Shown: positions 1 through 7,919, counted from the first letter of the stretch. The stretch is DNA of 45,623 nucleotides from Kribbella catacumbae DSM 19601 (GCF_000372465.1 NZ_AQUZ01000067.1:1-45623), one strand, 5' to 3'. Numbers and translations: made by a program. The notes: a model not told the origin generated them from the sequence alone.

Positions 1-212
1 GCGCACGCTGTACGCGGGGTGGGTGCGGGCGGGGTGCTGTACGCCGTACGCGGGCGGCGGTTGGGACGGTGGCTCGACTTTGGGCAGGGGCCAGGTAGCC
101 CGAGGTGGGTTGGGTGGCTGGGCGGTGCTCAAGGTCGGAGGGCCGCGAGTACCCGTACGAGGGCGGAGGCAGCGCACGCCGTACGCCGGTGCTGGCGGTT
201 GGGGGATGGAAG
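1..212. other. left-edge stretch with no supported gene
   Basis: I see no credible coding region here. The stretch is GC-rich and contains several copies of a GTACGC/CGTACG-type motif (near 10, 40-50 and 180), which gives it a weakly repetitive look. Reading frames across it have no ribosome binding site and low-complexity Gly/Arg translations. It lies downstream of the leftward gene that ends at 213, so it may simply be 3' flank. Confidence 0.4.
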
Positions 213-746
213 TCAGCGGGTGAGGGCGTTGCGGAGGCGGATGCCGCTGAACTCTAAGGTGCTGGTGGTTACGGCGTCCCAGAAGTCGTGCAGGCGTGGC
301 AGCACGCGGAGCTGGATCCCGGCCTCCGCGTGTAGCTCGAGCAAGTCGCCAACCCGCTGAGGCGGGCCGAGCGGCTTGACCTCGGTTGTCGCTACCACGG
401 CCGCCTCCGCGGGCTGGAAGGGCTCGGCAGGCAACCGGTACGCGTAGAGCTCGACCGTGCGCATGGCCTCCAGCCAGCCGTACTCGATCGCGTGGACTCG
501 CGTGCCGCAGCCGTCGCCGATGATCCGTGAGCGGTCCTCTGCCGACGTCTCGGCACTCACCCATGCCATCGCACGAGGACACTGCCGGGGAAACCAGTAG
601 TCGGGCGCACGATCGTGGCCGACGGCCCAAACGTACGGGGTGCCCACCCTGTCGACACGGACCGACGTCGGAGCGATCTGCGGGCGGAAGATCCGGATCG
701 CCGGATCTTCGGAGAAATGCAGTACCTGACCAGGCGCCGGACGCAT
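213..746 (-). CDS. DUF6886 family protein
   Basis: A soluble protein of about 177 residues. Near the N-terminus it carries a VLHFSEDP motif, then a PYVWAVGHDRAPDYWFPRQC segment and a later VELYAYRLP segment. I recognise this pattern as the DUF6886 family of uncharacterised actinobacterial and Bacillus proteins. There is no signal peptide or membrane segment. The function is unknown and I do not infer one. I chose the ATG at 746 because family similarity begins a few residues after it; a TTG at 773 in the same frame would add nine residues. It is transcribed leftward, and its start is 27 bp from the position on the + strand where the next leftward gene (M23 peptidase) ends at 809, so the two could share a transcript. 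Confidence 0.72.
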   Translation of the reverse strand: MRPAPGQVLHFSEDPAIRIFRPQIAPTSVRVDRVGTPYVWAVGHDRAPDYWFPRQCPRAMAWVSAETSAEDRSRIIGDGCGTRVHAIEYGWLEAMRTVELYAYRLPAEPFQPAEAAVVATTEVKPLGPPQRVGDLLELHAEAGIQLRVLPRLHDFWDAVTTSTLEFSGIRLRNALTR

Positions 747-808
747 GCGCGTCAGCGTAGTACGGCGAGCCAAGCCTTAAAGGCCAAGCCGTGCAGGGAA
801 GGGCTGGA

Positions 809-1699
809 TCAGGGGTTGAGGCCGCAGTGGTCGCGCAGCCACGGCATCGGGTTGATCGGCTCGCCGCCGCCGGGGCGGACCTCGAAGTGCAGGTGCGGGC
901 CGGTGGTGTTGCCGGTCATGCCGACCGCGCCGACCTGGTCACCGGCGTACACGGTCTCGCCGAACGAGACGCTGAACTTCGACATGTGGTTGTACCAGGT
1001 CTCGGTACCGTCCTCGTGCCGGACCCGGACCTGCCGGCCGTAGGCCCCGGCGAACTCGGCGCCGACAACCTCGCCCTTCATCACGCTGCGGATCGGAGTG
1101 CCGAGATCGGCGGCGAAGTCGGTCCCGGTGTGGTTGCGGGCCCAGCGGCCGCCGCCCTGACCGAAGGTGGCGGTGATGCGGTAGTCCGAGATCACCATCT
1201 CGCAGCGGGTGGCCGACTCGCGGGCCTTCTGCTGCGCCAGGTCGATCGCGGCCTTGGCTTTGGCGAGCGCGCTGGCGCGCTTGGCAGTCAGCGCGCGGGT
1301 GGCGTCGAGCTTCGCGGCCCGGGCCTTGGCGGTCCGGTCGGCCGCGGCCTGCTTCTTGTTGGTCTGTGTGACGGCCAGCTCGACCCGGGACGAGTCCCGG
1401 GTGGCCAGGTTGCGGCGCTCGATCCGCGCCGTGGTCAGCTCGGACAGTTGCCCGTTGCCCATGCTGAGGGCAGCGATGTTGACCGCGGAGTTCGCCTGCG
1501 TCGGTGCTGCCAGGGAGCTGTGGCTGAAGCCGACTGCACCTGCCGCTGCCGCGAGGGCTGCGGTCAATCCGACTACCTGCGTACTACTGGGGGTGTTACG
1601 CCTGGCAACACGATGCTTGGCACTGTGACGTCCTGCGCCGGTCTTGCGCGCAGCGTTGCCTGGCGTGACGCGGCTGGCCGCGGCACGGTGCTGGGACAC
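809..1699 (-). CDS. M23 family (LytM/lysostaphin-type) peptidoglycan peptidase
   Basis: A 296-residue exported zinc endopeptidase predicted to cut peptide cross-links of peptidoglycan outside the membrane. An Arg/His-rich N-terminus is followed by a hydrophobic, Ala-rich segment at about residues 40-66 (signal peptide or anchor). Residues 80-165 are Lys/Arg/Ala/Glu-rich and look coiled-coil. The M23 domain is at the C-terminus, with the zinc ligands His190 and Asp194 in HTGTD and the HLH motif at His269/His271. The start is a GTG with a GAAAGG-like site about ten bases upstream. The leader (1700-1890) is long and holds a GC hairpin at 1746-1771. M23 genes in actinobacteria are often controlled by a c-di-AMP riboswitch, but I could not find its signature here. 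The active-site motifs are complete, so it is probably an active enzyme. Confidence 0.9.
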   Translation of the reverse strand: MSQHRAAASRVTPGNAARKTGAGRHSAKHRVARRNTPSSTQVVGLTAALAAAAGAVGFSHSSLAAPTQANSAVNIAALSMGNGQLSELTTARIERRNLATRDSSRVELAVTQTNKKQAAADRTAKARAAKLDATRALTAKRASALAKAKAAIDLAQQKARESATRCEMVISDYRITATFGQGGGRWARNHTGTDFAADLGTPIRSVMKGEVVGAEFAGAYGRQVRVRHEDGTETWYNHMSKFSVSFGETVYAGDQVGAVGMTGNTTGPHLHFEVRPGGGEPINPMPWLRDHCGLNP

Positions 1700-1745
1700 A
1701 ACGTGGCCTTTCGGTCACAGGGGAGGGGCTGGAGCACTGTCCACT

Positions 1746-1771
1746 CCCGGGGAGGTTTTATTCCCCTCGGG
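1746..1771. promoter_or_regulatory. GC hairpin in the leader of the M23 peptidase gene
   Basis: An imperfect inverted repeat, CCCGGGGAGG / CCCCTCGGG around an AT-rich TTTTATT loop. It lies about 50-70 bases upstream of the GTG of the leftward M23 gene. Stem-loops in long leaders of cell-wall hydrolase genes can be regulatory, but nothing here shows which type. It could also end transcription entering from the lipase gene. Confidence 0.3.
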
Positions 1772-1914
1772 GGCTCATGCACCATAACGGAACCGCAACG
1801 AGCCGACAAACCCTGCCACCCCTTTTTGGGCCCCTCCTTCACGAAACCTTTGCATGCGCTGCTGCACGTGCATCGGCTTGAGCGCTCAGAAGGCTGCTAT
1901 GTCAGGAAGAACTT

Positions 1915-2760
1915 TCATGCAACTGTGTCCTGCTCGTCGAGGTGCGAGAGCATCCCGGTGATCTGGTGGACCACCTCTCCGTGGAACGGCAGCGACAGGT
2001 GTCCCACCCCGTCGACCCGGATATTGCGCGCGATCAGGTCGGGGTGCCGGATCCGGGCCCGGCGCTGCGGCACGATCAGCTGGTCGACGTCGCTGTAGAA
2101 CGCGACGAACCGGGTCATGCAGTCCGGAGCCGGCTCGGCCAGCTCCTCCATCAGGTCGCTGTCCGGCCGCAGTTGCTTCACCAGTGGCCAGGGCAGCAGC
2201 CGCGCGGCGACGGTGCCCTGGTGTGGGGTCCCGAGCGTTACGCAGGTGTGTACGCGCTGATCGCCGCCGAGCCGCTGGACGTAGTACCGGGCGATCAGGC
2301 CGCCCAGGCTGTGCCCGACGATGTGGATCTGCTCCGATCCCGACTCCTCGCAGAGTCGCTCGACCTCGGCGGCCATCCGCTCGGCGGTACTCCGGACGTC
2401 GAGCGTCAGCGGCGAGTAGGAGAAGGACTGGATCCGGGTGAAGCCACGACGGAGCAGTTGGCGGCGCATCAGGGCGAACACCGTGTGGTTGTCGATGATC
2501 CCGTGCGCGAGCAGGATCGGCGTACCGGCGGCTTGGACGTCCCCAACCAGCAGACTGCGCTGGGCCGGCGTCAGGCCGCTCAGGTTGAGCCGCTCGGCCC
2601 GGCTGCCGGAGCCGCTGACCAGGCCGAGGGGATACATCGCGAGACGGGTGGTGATCCAGCCGATCTCCACGGCGGCACCCTGCAGCACGCGGGGTGACAG
2701 CGCCGAGCGGGCGCCGTACCTGAGTCCTTCGAGAGCCTCGCGGATGCCGTCGGCGCTCAT
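1915..2760 (-). CDS. alpha/beta-hydrolase of the triacylglycerol lipase/esterase type
   Basis: A 281-residue alpha/beta-hydrolase. The oxyanion-hole region reads PILLAHGIIDN (about residues 81-91), and the nucleophile elbow is GHSLGG (Ser at about 149), followed by IARYYVQ. A later GTPHQG motif is typical of bacterial lipases and PGAP1-like esterases. A candidate acid lies in the FYSDVDQLI segment and the catalytic His in VDGVGHLSLP. Residues 15-50 are mildly hydrophobic, but I see no clear signal peptide, so it may be cytoplasmic or membrane-associated. The start is the ATG at 2760. It is leftward, upstream of the M23 gene and divergent from the B12-binding gene. Substrate unknown; a lipid or ester is likely. 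Confidence 0.85.
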   Translation of the reverse strand: MSADGIREALEGLRYGARSALSPRVLQGAAVEIGWITTRLAMYPLGLVSGSGSRAERLNLSGLTPAQRSLLVGDVQAAGTPILLAHGIIDNHTVFALMRRQLLRRGFTRIQSFSYSPLTLDVRSTAERMAAEVERLCEESGSEQIHIVGHSLGGLIARYYVQRLGGDQRVHTCVTLGTPHQGTVAARLLPWPLVKQLRPDSDLMEELAEPAPDCMTRFVAFYSDVDQLIVPQRRARIRHPDLIARNIRVDGVGHLSLPFHGEVVHQITGMLSHLDEQDTVA

Positions 2761-2957
2761 CGCGTCTCCTCACTCCCGAAATCAGACCCCCCAGGCAACG
2801 TCACCGCACTGGTCCGATCACTTTCAACGATATCCGGTTCCCGGTTCGCGTGGCCGGGAACACACACCTCCGTGTCTTATCCGTGAGGTGCGGCTCGGAT
2901 AGCCTGCCAATGTTCCTTGGCGCAACGCCGCGTCCGCGTACCGAGAGGCCTGTTCAT

Positions 2958-3374
2958 ATGCCAGCCACCAGCCCACTGCGAGTCGTCGTCGCCAAGCCCG
3001 GACTGGACGGACACGACCGGGGCGCGAAGGTGGTCGCCCGCGCCTTGCGGGACGCCGGCATGGAGGTCATCTACACCGGCTTGCACCAGACGCCGGAGCA
3101 GATCGTCGAGACCGCGATCGCCGAGGACGCCGACGCGATCGGCCTGTCGGTGCTGTCCGGCGCGCACATGACGCTGTTCAAGAAGGTCCGCGAGCTGCTC
3201 ACCCAGCGCGACGCGGACGACATCGTGGTGTTCGGCGGCGGGATCATCCCCGAGGCCGACCTGCAGCCGCTGGCCGAGCTCGGCGTGCACAAGATCTTCA
3301 CCCCCGGCGCGACCACGGTCGAGATCGTCGAGTGGGTCCGCGGCAACGTCGGCGACGCCTCCGCGACCGCCTGA
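2958..3374 (+). CDS. icmB: cobalamin-binding small subunit of an acyl-CoA mutase (isobutyryl-CoA mutase small subunit type)
   Basis: A 138-residue stand-alone B12-binding domain. It begins RVVVAKPGLDGHDRGAKVVA, containing the DxHxxG-type cobalamin motif (DGHDRG) whose His ligates cobalt. It continues with GLHQTPEQIVETAI, the GLSVLSGAH segment and VFGGGIIPEAD. The match to Streptomyces IcmB is close along its whole length. IcmB pairs with the large IcmA subunit to interconvert isobutyryl-CoA and n-butyryl-CoA. No large subunit is in this window, as is also the case in Streptomyces, where the two genes are far apart. The ATG at 2958 has GAGAGG upstream; an earlier in-frame start at 2850 would add non-family residues. 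A methylmalonyl-CoA mutase small subunit or orphan B12 adaptor is the main alternative. Confidence 0.85.
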   Translation: MPATSPLRVVVAKPGLDGHDRGAKVVARALRDAGMEVIYTGLHQTPEQIVETAIAEDADAIGLSVLSGAHMTLFKKVRELLTQRDADDIVVFGGGIIPEADLQPLAELGVHKIFTPGATTVEIVEWVRGNVGDASATA

Positions 3375-3726
3375 ACCCATCGCAGTCGTTGCCTTCCACA
3401 ACTCCGTTGCCTGCGCGACGGATCCGTTCCGGAGCGTGTCGGCGACTTAGTGCAGCGGATCTGGGCTCTCCTGCCCGTGGATCGCTTGTTACTGATCGGT
3501 AATACCGAATCGTTAAGAAACACCTGGTTGTGCCCGATGGGGAATCGCGGTCGCATACAGCCATGCGCTTGTCCGTGCATGATGCTGGGATCGACAAGAT
3601 GTGTGGCTCAGGACACATCGCCCCCGATCTCGGTTACTGTCCGGATAGGGCGTTTCGCAGTGTGGTGGGGAGCTGCGGGCGGCCTGCGCAGGACCAGAGT
3701 TCGCATCGGGAGAGGGCAGGTACACG
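3375..3726 (+). promoter_or_regulatory. upstream region of the sugar ABC importer operon, with two small inverted repeats
   Basis: A 352-bp gap without a gene. It is less GC-rich than its flanks around 3490-3530. Two perfect inverted repeats stand out: TCGGTA-A-TACCGA at 3496-3508, and GATGTGT-N8-ACACATC at 3598-3619. Either could be the operator of a sugar-responsive repressor, but neither has the central CG of a typical LacI site. I could not settle on a promoter. A GGGAGAGG-type ribosome site lies before the ATG at 3727. Confidence 0.4.
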
Positions 3727-5043
3727 ATGAGGTTTGAACGATCACACACACGCAAGGCGGTCGCTACTGCGGTCGCCGGCAGCCTTCTGCTGCTCGCGTC
3801 CGCGTGTGGCGGTGACGACACCAGCGGTGGTGGGGCGACGACTGGGGGTACCGCACTCGAGGGTAAGGGCCCGATCACGTTTGCCACCGGCAAGGACACC
3901 TCCGGCAACCTGACGAGCCAGGTCGCGGCGTGGAACTCGCAGCACCCGGAGGAGAAGGTCACAGTCTCGGAGCTTCCCGAGTCGGCCGACGCTCAGCGGC
4001 AGCAGATGGTCCAGAACGCCCAGAACAAGCAGGACTCGTTCAGTGTCCTCAACCTGGACGTCGTCTGGACCGCGGAGTTCGCCGCGAACCGGTGGGTTGT
4101 GGAACTGCCACAGGACCAGTTCCCCAGCCTGACCAGCGCGATCCCGGCGACAGTCGAGACCGCGAAGTACCGGGACAAGCTGTACGCGGTCCCGATCACG
4201 TCGGACGGCGGGCTGCTCTACTACCGCAAGGATCTGCTGGACAAGGCCGGTCTGAAGGCGCCGACCACCTGGGACGAGATGCTCGCTGCCTGCCTGAAGG
4301 TTGCGGCATTGCCCGAGGGTAAGGGCATGAGCTGCTACGCCGGTCAGTTCGAGAAGTACGAAGGCCTGACGGTGAACTTCTCCGAGGCGGTCAACTCCGC
4401 GGGCGGCGTCGTCGTCGGCAAGGACGGCAAGCCGAACGTGGACACCCCGGAGGCGCTGGCCGGTCTCGAGGAGCTCACCAAGGCCTTCGCGTCGGGAGCC
4501 ATTCCGAAGGCCGCCATCACCTACAAGGAGGAAGAGGGCCGTCGCGCCTTCCAGGACGGCAAGCTGCTCTTCCACCGCAACTGGCCCTACGTCTACTCGC
4601 TGGCATCGAAGACCGATGGCTCGTCGAAGATCGCGGGTAAGTTCGGTGTCGCTCCGCTGGCGGGCAAGACCGGCCCGGGTGTCTCGACGCTCGGTGGTCA
4701 TAACTACGCCATCAGCGCTTTCGCGAAGAACAAGGCGACCGCGGCCGACTTCATCAAGTTCATGGCCAGCGAGGAGCGGCAGCGCGCCAACATCGAGAAG
4801 ACTTCGCAGGCACCGACCTGGGCGTCGCTGTATGACGACCCGGCGCTGAACAAGTCGTTCCCGTACCTGGCGCCGCTGAAGGCCTCGATCGAGAAGGCGC
4901 AGCCGCGTCCCTCGGTGGTCAAGTACGGCGATGTCACCGCTGCCGTCCAGGAAGCGGCGTACGACGCTCTCACCAACAAGAAGCCGCCGAAGCAGGCGCT
5001 AACCGACCTGCAGACCAAGCTGAGCAGCCTTATCACTCAGTGA
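3727..5043 (+). CDS. sugar ABC transporter substrate-binding lipoprotein (trehalose/alpha-glucoside type)
   Basis: A 438-residue extracellular solute-binding protein, family 1. An n-region with Arg/Lys and a hydrophobic core end in the lipobox LASAC (Cys27), so the mature protein is lipid-anchored outside the membrane. The segment VLNLDVVWTAEFAANRW closely resembles mycobacterial LpqY, the trehalose-binding partner of SugABC. The following YAVPITSDGGLLYYRKDLL and PTTWDEM segments are typical of ThuE/MalE-like binders. It is the first gene of a three-gene operon with two permeases. The 94-bp gap to the first permease contains a 16-bp palindrome that could stabilise the upstream mRNA, in keeping with the higher demand for binding protein. 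The ligand is inferred to be trehalose, maltose or a similar alpha-glucoside; the nearby GH13 enzyme fits. Confidence 0.88.
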   Translation: MRFERSHTRKAVATAVAGSLLLLASACGGDDTSGGGATTGGTALEGKGPITFATGKDTSGNLTSQVAAWNSQHPEEKVTVSELPESADAQRQQMVQNAQNKQDSFSVLNLDVVWTAEFAANRWVVELPQDQFPSLTSAIPATVETAKYRDKLYAVPITSDGGLLYYRKDLLDKAGLKAPTTWDEMLAACLKVAALPEGKGMSCYAGQFEKYEGLTVNFSEAVNSAGGVVVGKDGKPNVDTPEALAGLEELTKAFASGAIPKAAITYKEEEGRRAFQDGKLLFHRNWPYVYSLASKTDGSSKIAGKFGVAPLAGKTGPGVSTLGGHNYAISAFAKNKATAADFIKFMASEERQRANIEKTSQAPTWASLYDDPALNKSFPYLAPLKASIEKAQPRPSVVKYGDVTAAVQEAAYDALTNKKPPKQALTDLQTKLSSLITQ

Positions 5044-5098
5044 TCCGAGTGGAAGGGGTCGGTGCGCGGCAGCACGCCGCGTACCGGCCTCTACCTGT

Positions 5099-5114
5099 CA
5101 GAGCCCGGGCTCTG
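5099..5114. repeat. 16-bp palindrome between binding-protein and permease genes
   Basis: A perfect palindrome, CAGAGCCCGGGCTCTG, in the 94-bp gap between the solute-binding protein and the first permease. Such intercistronic hairpins in importer operons often give differential expression by mRNA protection or partial termination; that role is inferred. No T-tract follows it. Confidence 0.5.
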
Positions 5115-5137
5115 CCCGGAGCTAGAAGGAGGCAGAG

Positions 5138-6187
5138 GTGAGTGCATCCGCTCCGGTCGCGGCACGACCGGCGAACGAACCCCCGAAGTCCGGGAAAGCG
5201 AGACGGCACGACGAGGGCACCGGGAAGCTTGCGGCCCTACTGCTGTCGCCAACGCTGCTGGTGCTTGGCCTGGTCGTCATGTTCCCGATCATCTCGGCAC
5301 TGCGTACGTCGCTGTACAAGCCGGGCGGCGTAGATCCCGAGACCGGCTTCGTCACCGAGGGCGACACGTATGTCGGCTTCGACAACTACACGGCGATCTT
5401 CACCGGCGACACCGCCGAACGATTCTGGAACGCGTTTTACAACACCACGTTCTTCACGATCACCTGCGTCGTCCTCGAGACGATCCTCGGTGTCGCGATG
5501 GCCCTGGTGATGCACAAGGCGTTCAGGGGCCGTGGCATCGTCCGTGCCAGCATCCTGGTCCCGTGGGCGATCCCGACCGTGGTCTCCGCCCTGCTGTGGA
5601 AGTGGATCTTCCAGGCAGACGGTGCCGCGAACGCGATCCTCGGCACGCAGATCCTCTGGTCAACGGAGGGCTGGCAGTCGGTGGCCTCGGTCATCGTCGC
5701 CGACACCTGGAAGACCGCTCCGTTCATCGGACTGCTGGTACTGGCGGGCCTGCAGACGATTCCGGCGGACGTCTATGAGGCTGCCAAGGTGGATGGTGCC
5801 AGTCCGCTCCAGCAGTTCCGGATGATCACGCTTCCGCTGGTGAAGCCGGCATTGCTGGTCGCAGTACTGTTCCGGATGCTCGACACGTTGCGCATCTTCG
5901 ATCTGCCGTTCGTGCTGGTCGGTCCACACAAGGACTCGGTGGAGACGCTCTCGATGCTTGCCTACGACGAGGCGTTCAACACCAGATACGGGCCGGCGGC
6001 GGCCTACGCGACGATCCTCTTCCTCTATGTCGCGGTCGTGGCGTTCGCCTTCGTCAAGCTGCTCGGCGCCGACATCATCGGTGACGTCGCGGCGAAGAAG
6101 TCAAAGAAGAAGAAGTCGTCGGGCGATGCTGCACCGCCCGGTGTTGGCACAGCCGGCCTGGCCGGAGTGTCCGGCGGGGGTATGTGA
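5138..6187 (+). CDS. sugar ABC transporter permease (ThuF/SugA-like)
   Basis: A 349-residue MalF-type inner-membrane permease with about six membrane helices, the first at about residues 32-55. The EAA loop that docks with the ATPase is EAAKVDGASPLQQFRMITLP. It resembles mycobacterial SugA, notably VAVLFRMLDTLRIFDLPFVL. The N-terminal 30 residues and the C-terminal 35 (Lys/Ser- then Gly-rich) are cytoplasmic tails. The GTG start has a strong GAAGGAGG site five bases upstream (5125-5132). It ends one base into the second permease. No ATP-binding subunit is encoded nearby; in actinobacteria one shared ATPase (MsiK type) usually serves many sugar importers. Confidence 0.88.
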   Translation: MSASAPVAARPANEPPKSGKARRHDEGTGKLAALLLSPTLLVLGLVVMFPIISALRTSLYKPGGVDPETGFVTEGDTYVGFDNYTAIFTGDTAERFWNAFYNTTFFTITCVVLETILGVAMALVMHKAFRGRGIVRASILVPWAIPTVVSALLWKWIFQADGAANAILGTQILWSTEGWQSVASVIVADTWKTAPFIGLLVLAGLQTIPADVYEAAKVDGASPLQQFRMITLPLVKPALLVAVLFRMLDTLRIFDLPFVLVGPHKDSVETLSMLAYDEAFNTRYGPAAAYATILFLYVAVVAFAFVKLLGADIIGDVAAKKSKKKKSSGDAAPPGVGTAGLAGVSGGGM

Positions 6188-7035
6188 TGGCTACGAAAAT
6201 CAGGGCCGAAGGCGGCCCGCTCCGCAAGTACGCGCCGCTGCTCGGCGTTGCCGTGATCGTGCTGTACTGCCTGTTGCCGTTCTACTGGATGATGGTGTCC
6301 GCGCTCCGGCGGCCCAGCGACCAGTTCGACAACTCGATCATTCCGAGGCCGTTCTCGATCGACAACATCAAGGACGTCTTCAAGGAGGGCACCGGCTTCG
6401 GCCGTGGTCTGCTGAACAGCCTGCTGGTGGCCGGGACGGTGACGATCCTGACCCTGCTGATCGGTCTGGTGGCTGCGTACACGCTGGCGCGGCTGGAGTT
6501 CCGGTTCAAGAATCTCGTCCTCGCGATCATCATCACGACGTCGATGTTCCCCGGGATCTCGCTGATCGTTCCGCTGCTGAAGCTGTTCGTCGACATCAAG
6601 TGGATCAACACCTACCAGTCGATGATCGTGCCCAGCTTGTCGTTCGCCTTACCACTGGCGGTCTGGACGCTGACCTCGTTCTTCCGGCAGATGCCACGAG
6701 AACTGGAACAGGCGGCGATGGTGGACGGCTGTACCCCGGCGCAGGCCTTCCGCAAGGTGATCCTGCCGCTGGCGGCGCCCGGCGTCTTCACGACCGCGAT
6801 CATCACCTTCATCGCGGCCTGGAACGAGTTCCTGATCGCGCTGGCAATGGTCCAGCAAAAGGATCACCAGACCGCGAACGTGATCATCTCGCAGTTCACC
6901 GGTGCGTCGGGACGGGACCAGCCGTTCGGAAGCCAGATGGCGGCCGGTGTCATCGTCACGATCCCACTGGTGATCGCGGTGCTGCTCTTCCAGCGCCGCA
7001 TCGTCGCCGGTCTGACCGCGGGTGGCGTGAAGTAG
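6187..7035 (+). CDS. sugar ABC transporter permease (ThuG/SugB-like)
   Basis: A 282-residue MalG-type permease with six membrane helices. Its EAA loop runs from ELEQAAMVDG to FRKVILPLAAPG, and the C-terminus FQRRIVAGLTAGGVK is very like SugB. It forms the channel with the preceding permease. I prefer the ATG at 6187 (TGATG overlap with the upstream stop, GGGGG at a proper distance) over the GTG at 6184. The gene carries a TTA leucine codon at 6649-6651, rare in such GC-rich genomes. In Streptomyces, TTA genes depend on the bldA tRNA; whether that applies here is unknown. A strong terminator follows at 7065. Confidence 0.88.
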   Translation: MATKIRAEGGPLRKYAPLLGVAVIVLYCLLPFYWMMVSALRRPSDQFDNSIIPRPFSIDNIKDVFKEGTGFGRGLLNSLLVAGTVTILTLLIGLVAAYTLARLEFRFKNLVLAIIITTSMFPGISLIVPLLKLFVDIKWINTYQSMIVPSLSFALPLAVWTLTSFFRQMPRELEQAAMVDGCTPAQAFRKVILPLAAPGVFTTAIITFIAAWNEFLIALAMVQQKDHQTANVIISQFTGASGRDQPFGSQMAAGVIVTIPLVIAVLLFQRRIVAGLTAGGVK

Positions 7036-7064
7036 CGTCCGTTCGCTGAGAACTGCCGTACCAA

Positions 7065-7101
7065 ATAGCCGGGATGCCTTTCGGAGAGGCATCCCGGCTA
7101 T
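7065..7101 (+). terminator. terminator of the sugar importer operon
   Basis: A perfect 15-bp stem, ATAGCCGGGATGCCT paired with its complement, around a 7-base loop (TTCGGAG). It starts about 30 bases after the second permease stop and is followed by a short T/G-rich run. It separates the importer operon from the small charged-protein gene. Confidence 0.88.
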
Positions 7102-7131
7102 GTTGGTTGTAATCCGAGACGGAGGCGCGAA

Positions 7132-7290
7132 ATGAGCTACGGAGACAACCGCAACCGGCGCGATCGTGAGGATCGCGAACGGGCCGCGCGGGAGGACCAG
7201 GAGCGCCGTGATCGGGATGAGCGGGATCGCCGTGATCGGGAGGATCAGGACCGGCGCGACCGCGAGGAACGCGACCGCGCCAGGCGCTGA
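7132..7290 (+). CDS. 52-residue Arg/Asp/Glu-repeat miniprotein
   Basis: A short gene with a good GGAGG ribosome site seven bases before an ATG. The product starts MSYGDNRN; from there to the end almost every residue is Arg, Asp or Glu, in repeating units such as RRDRDERD and RRDREDQD. I see no hydrophobic core, signal or known domain. The DNA repeats as well: CGCCGTGATCGGGA occurs at 7204 and 7228, a 24-base (8-codon) period. It is likely an extended or helical mixed-charge protein, with many possible salt bridges along a helix. It lies between the importer terminator and a hairpin that holds its own stop codon, so it appears to be an independent transcript. Function unknown. The clear SD site, ATG and flanking terminators argue that it is real. 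Confidence 0.62.
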   Translation: MSYGDNRNRRDREDRERAAREDQERRDRDERDRRDREDQDRRDREERDRARR

Positions 7291-7318
7291 CCGCCGGGCT
7301 CCGTCGGGGCGGCGGTCA
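7288..7318. terminator. bidirectional hairpin containing two convergent stop codons
   Basis: The inverted repeat TGACCGCCG ... CGGCGGTCA (9-bp arms, 13-base loop) lies between the charged miniprotein and the leftward TetR gene. Its outermost three bases on each side are the stop codons of the two genes. It probably terminates both transcripts. Confidence 0.7.
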
Positions 7319-7912
7319 GGGGGTCGGGCCGATGCCGGTGAGGGCGGTGTCGAGTACCAGGGCGGCTGCGTCGCGGGGGGCGAGAAGGCCGGCGGTGATG
7401 GCTTCCCAAGCCGCGTAGGTGAGGGCGTAGAGGCTTGATACAGCCCACCACGGCGGTACGCCGGCGCGGAGGGCGCCGGCCCGCTGGGCGCGGCTGACAA
7501 ATTCCTCCAAGGGTGTGTCGAGCTGGTCGGTCCGGGCCGCCAGCTCTTTGTCCAGATCGAGTTCTGGCTGGCGGAGGAGGAACTCGATCCGCGGGCCGAG
7601 CGGGATCATCGCCTCGATGAAACGGCTCAACGCCGCCCGCACCTCTTCGGGAGCTGCGTCGGCGCCGACCTCGGCCAAGCGGGCGTCCTGAATGACAGTG
7701 GCGCACCTGTCCAGAGCATCGTGCGCGACGGCGAGCAGCAGTGCCTCGCGAGTCGGAAAGCGGTTGTGCAGCGTCGTCCGGCCGACTCCAGCTGCCGCGG
7801 CGACGTCGGCCAGTGAGGCGGCGGCGTTCGCGCTGAACACCTCGGCGGCGATCTCCAGGATCACCTGCGGGTCGCTCGAGCTGACTCTTCGCGCTCGGGA
7901 TTGAACACTCAT
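7316..7912 (-). CDS. TetR/AcrR family transcriptional regulator (next to P450)
   Basis: A 198-residue one-component repressor. The N-terminal helix-turn-helix (about residues 12-55) reads ILEIAAEVFSANAAASLADV, then AAAAGVGRTTLHNRFPTREA. The C-terminal ligand domain is less conserved and contains a PWWAVSSLYALTYAAWEAI stretch. I start it at the ATG at 7912, because an upstream in-frame ATG at 7924 has no better ribosome site. Its start codon lies inside a perfect palindrome (7900-7919). It is divergent from the P450 gene, so the natural inference is autorepression plus control of the P450, relieved by a substrate of that enzyme. Confidence 0.88.
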   Translation of the reverse strand: MSVQSRARRVSSSDPQVILEIAAEVFSANAAASLADVAAAAGVGRTTLHNRFPTREALLLAVAHDALDRCATVIQDARLAEVGADAAPEEVRAALSRFIEAMIPLGPRIEFLLRQPELDLDKELAARTDQLDTPLEEFVSRAQRAGALRAGVPPWWAVSSLYALTYAAWEAITAGLLAPRDAAALVLDTALTGIGPTP

Positions 7913-7919
7913 GTTCAAT
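7900..7919. promoter_or_regulatory. palindromic TetR operator in the TetR/P450 divergent promoter
   Basis: ATTGAACA-CTCA-TGTTCAAT is a perfect 8-bp inverted repeat with a 4-base centre. It overlaps the ATG of the TetR gene and lies about 50 bp upstream of the P450 start. Position and symmetry fit a binding site for the adjacent TetR regulator; TGAACA...TGTTCA is a common TetR-type half-site. It is AT-rich compared with its surroundings. Confidence 0.75.

Noticed and set aside
1700..1890. c-di-AMP (ydaO-type) riboswitch before the M23 peptidase
   Set aside because: Expected from the gene family, but I could not find the conserved core motifs; only simple GC hairpins are visible.
3598..3619. 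CRP-like site GATGTGT-N8-ACACATC before the sugar importer
   Set aside because: The spacing between TGTG and CACA is two bases longer than in CRP sites; kept only as an unnamed inverted repeat.
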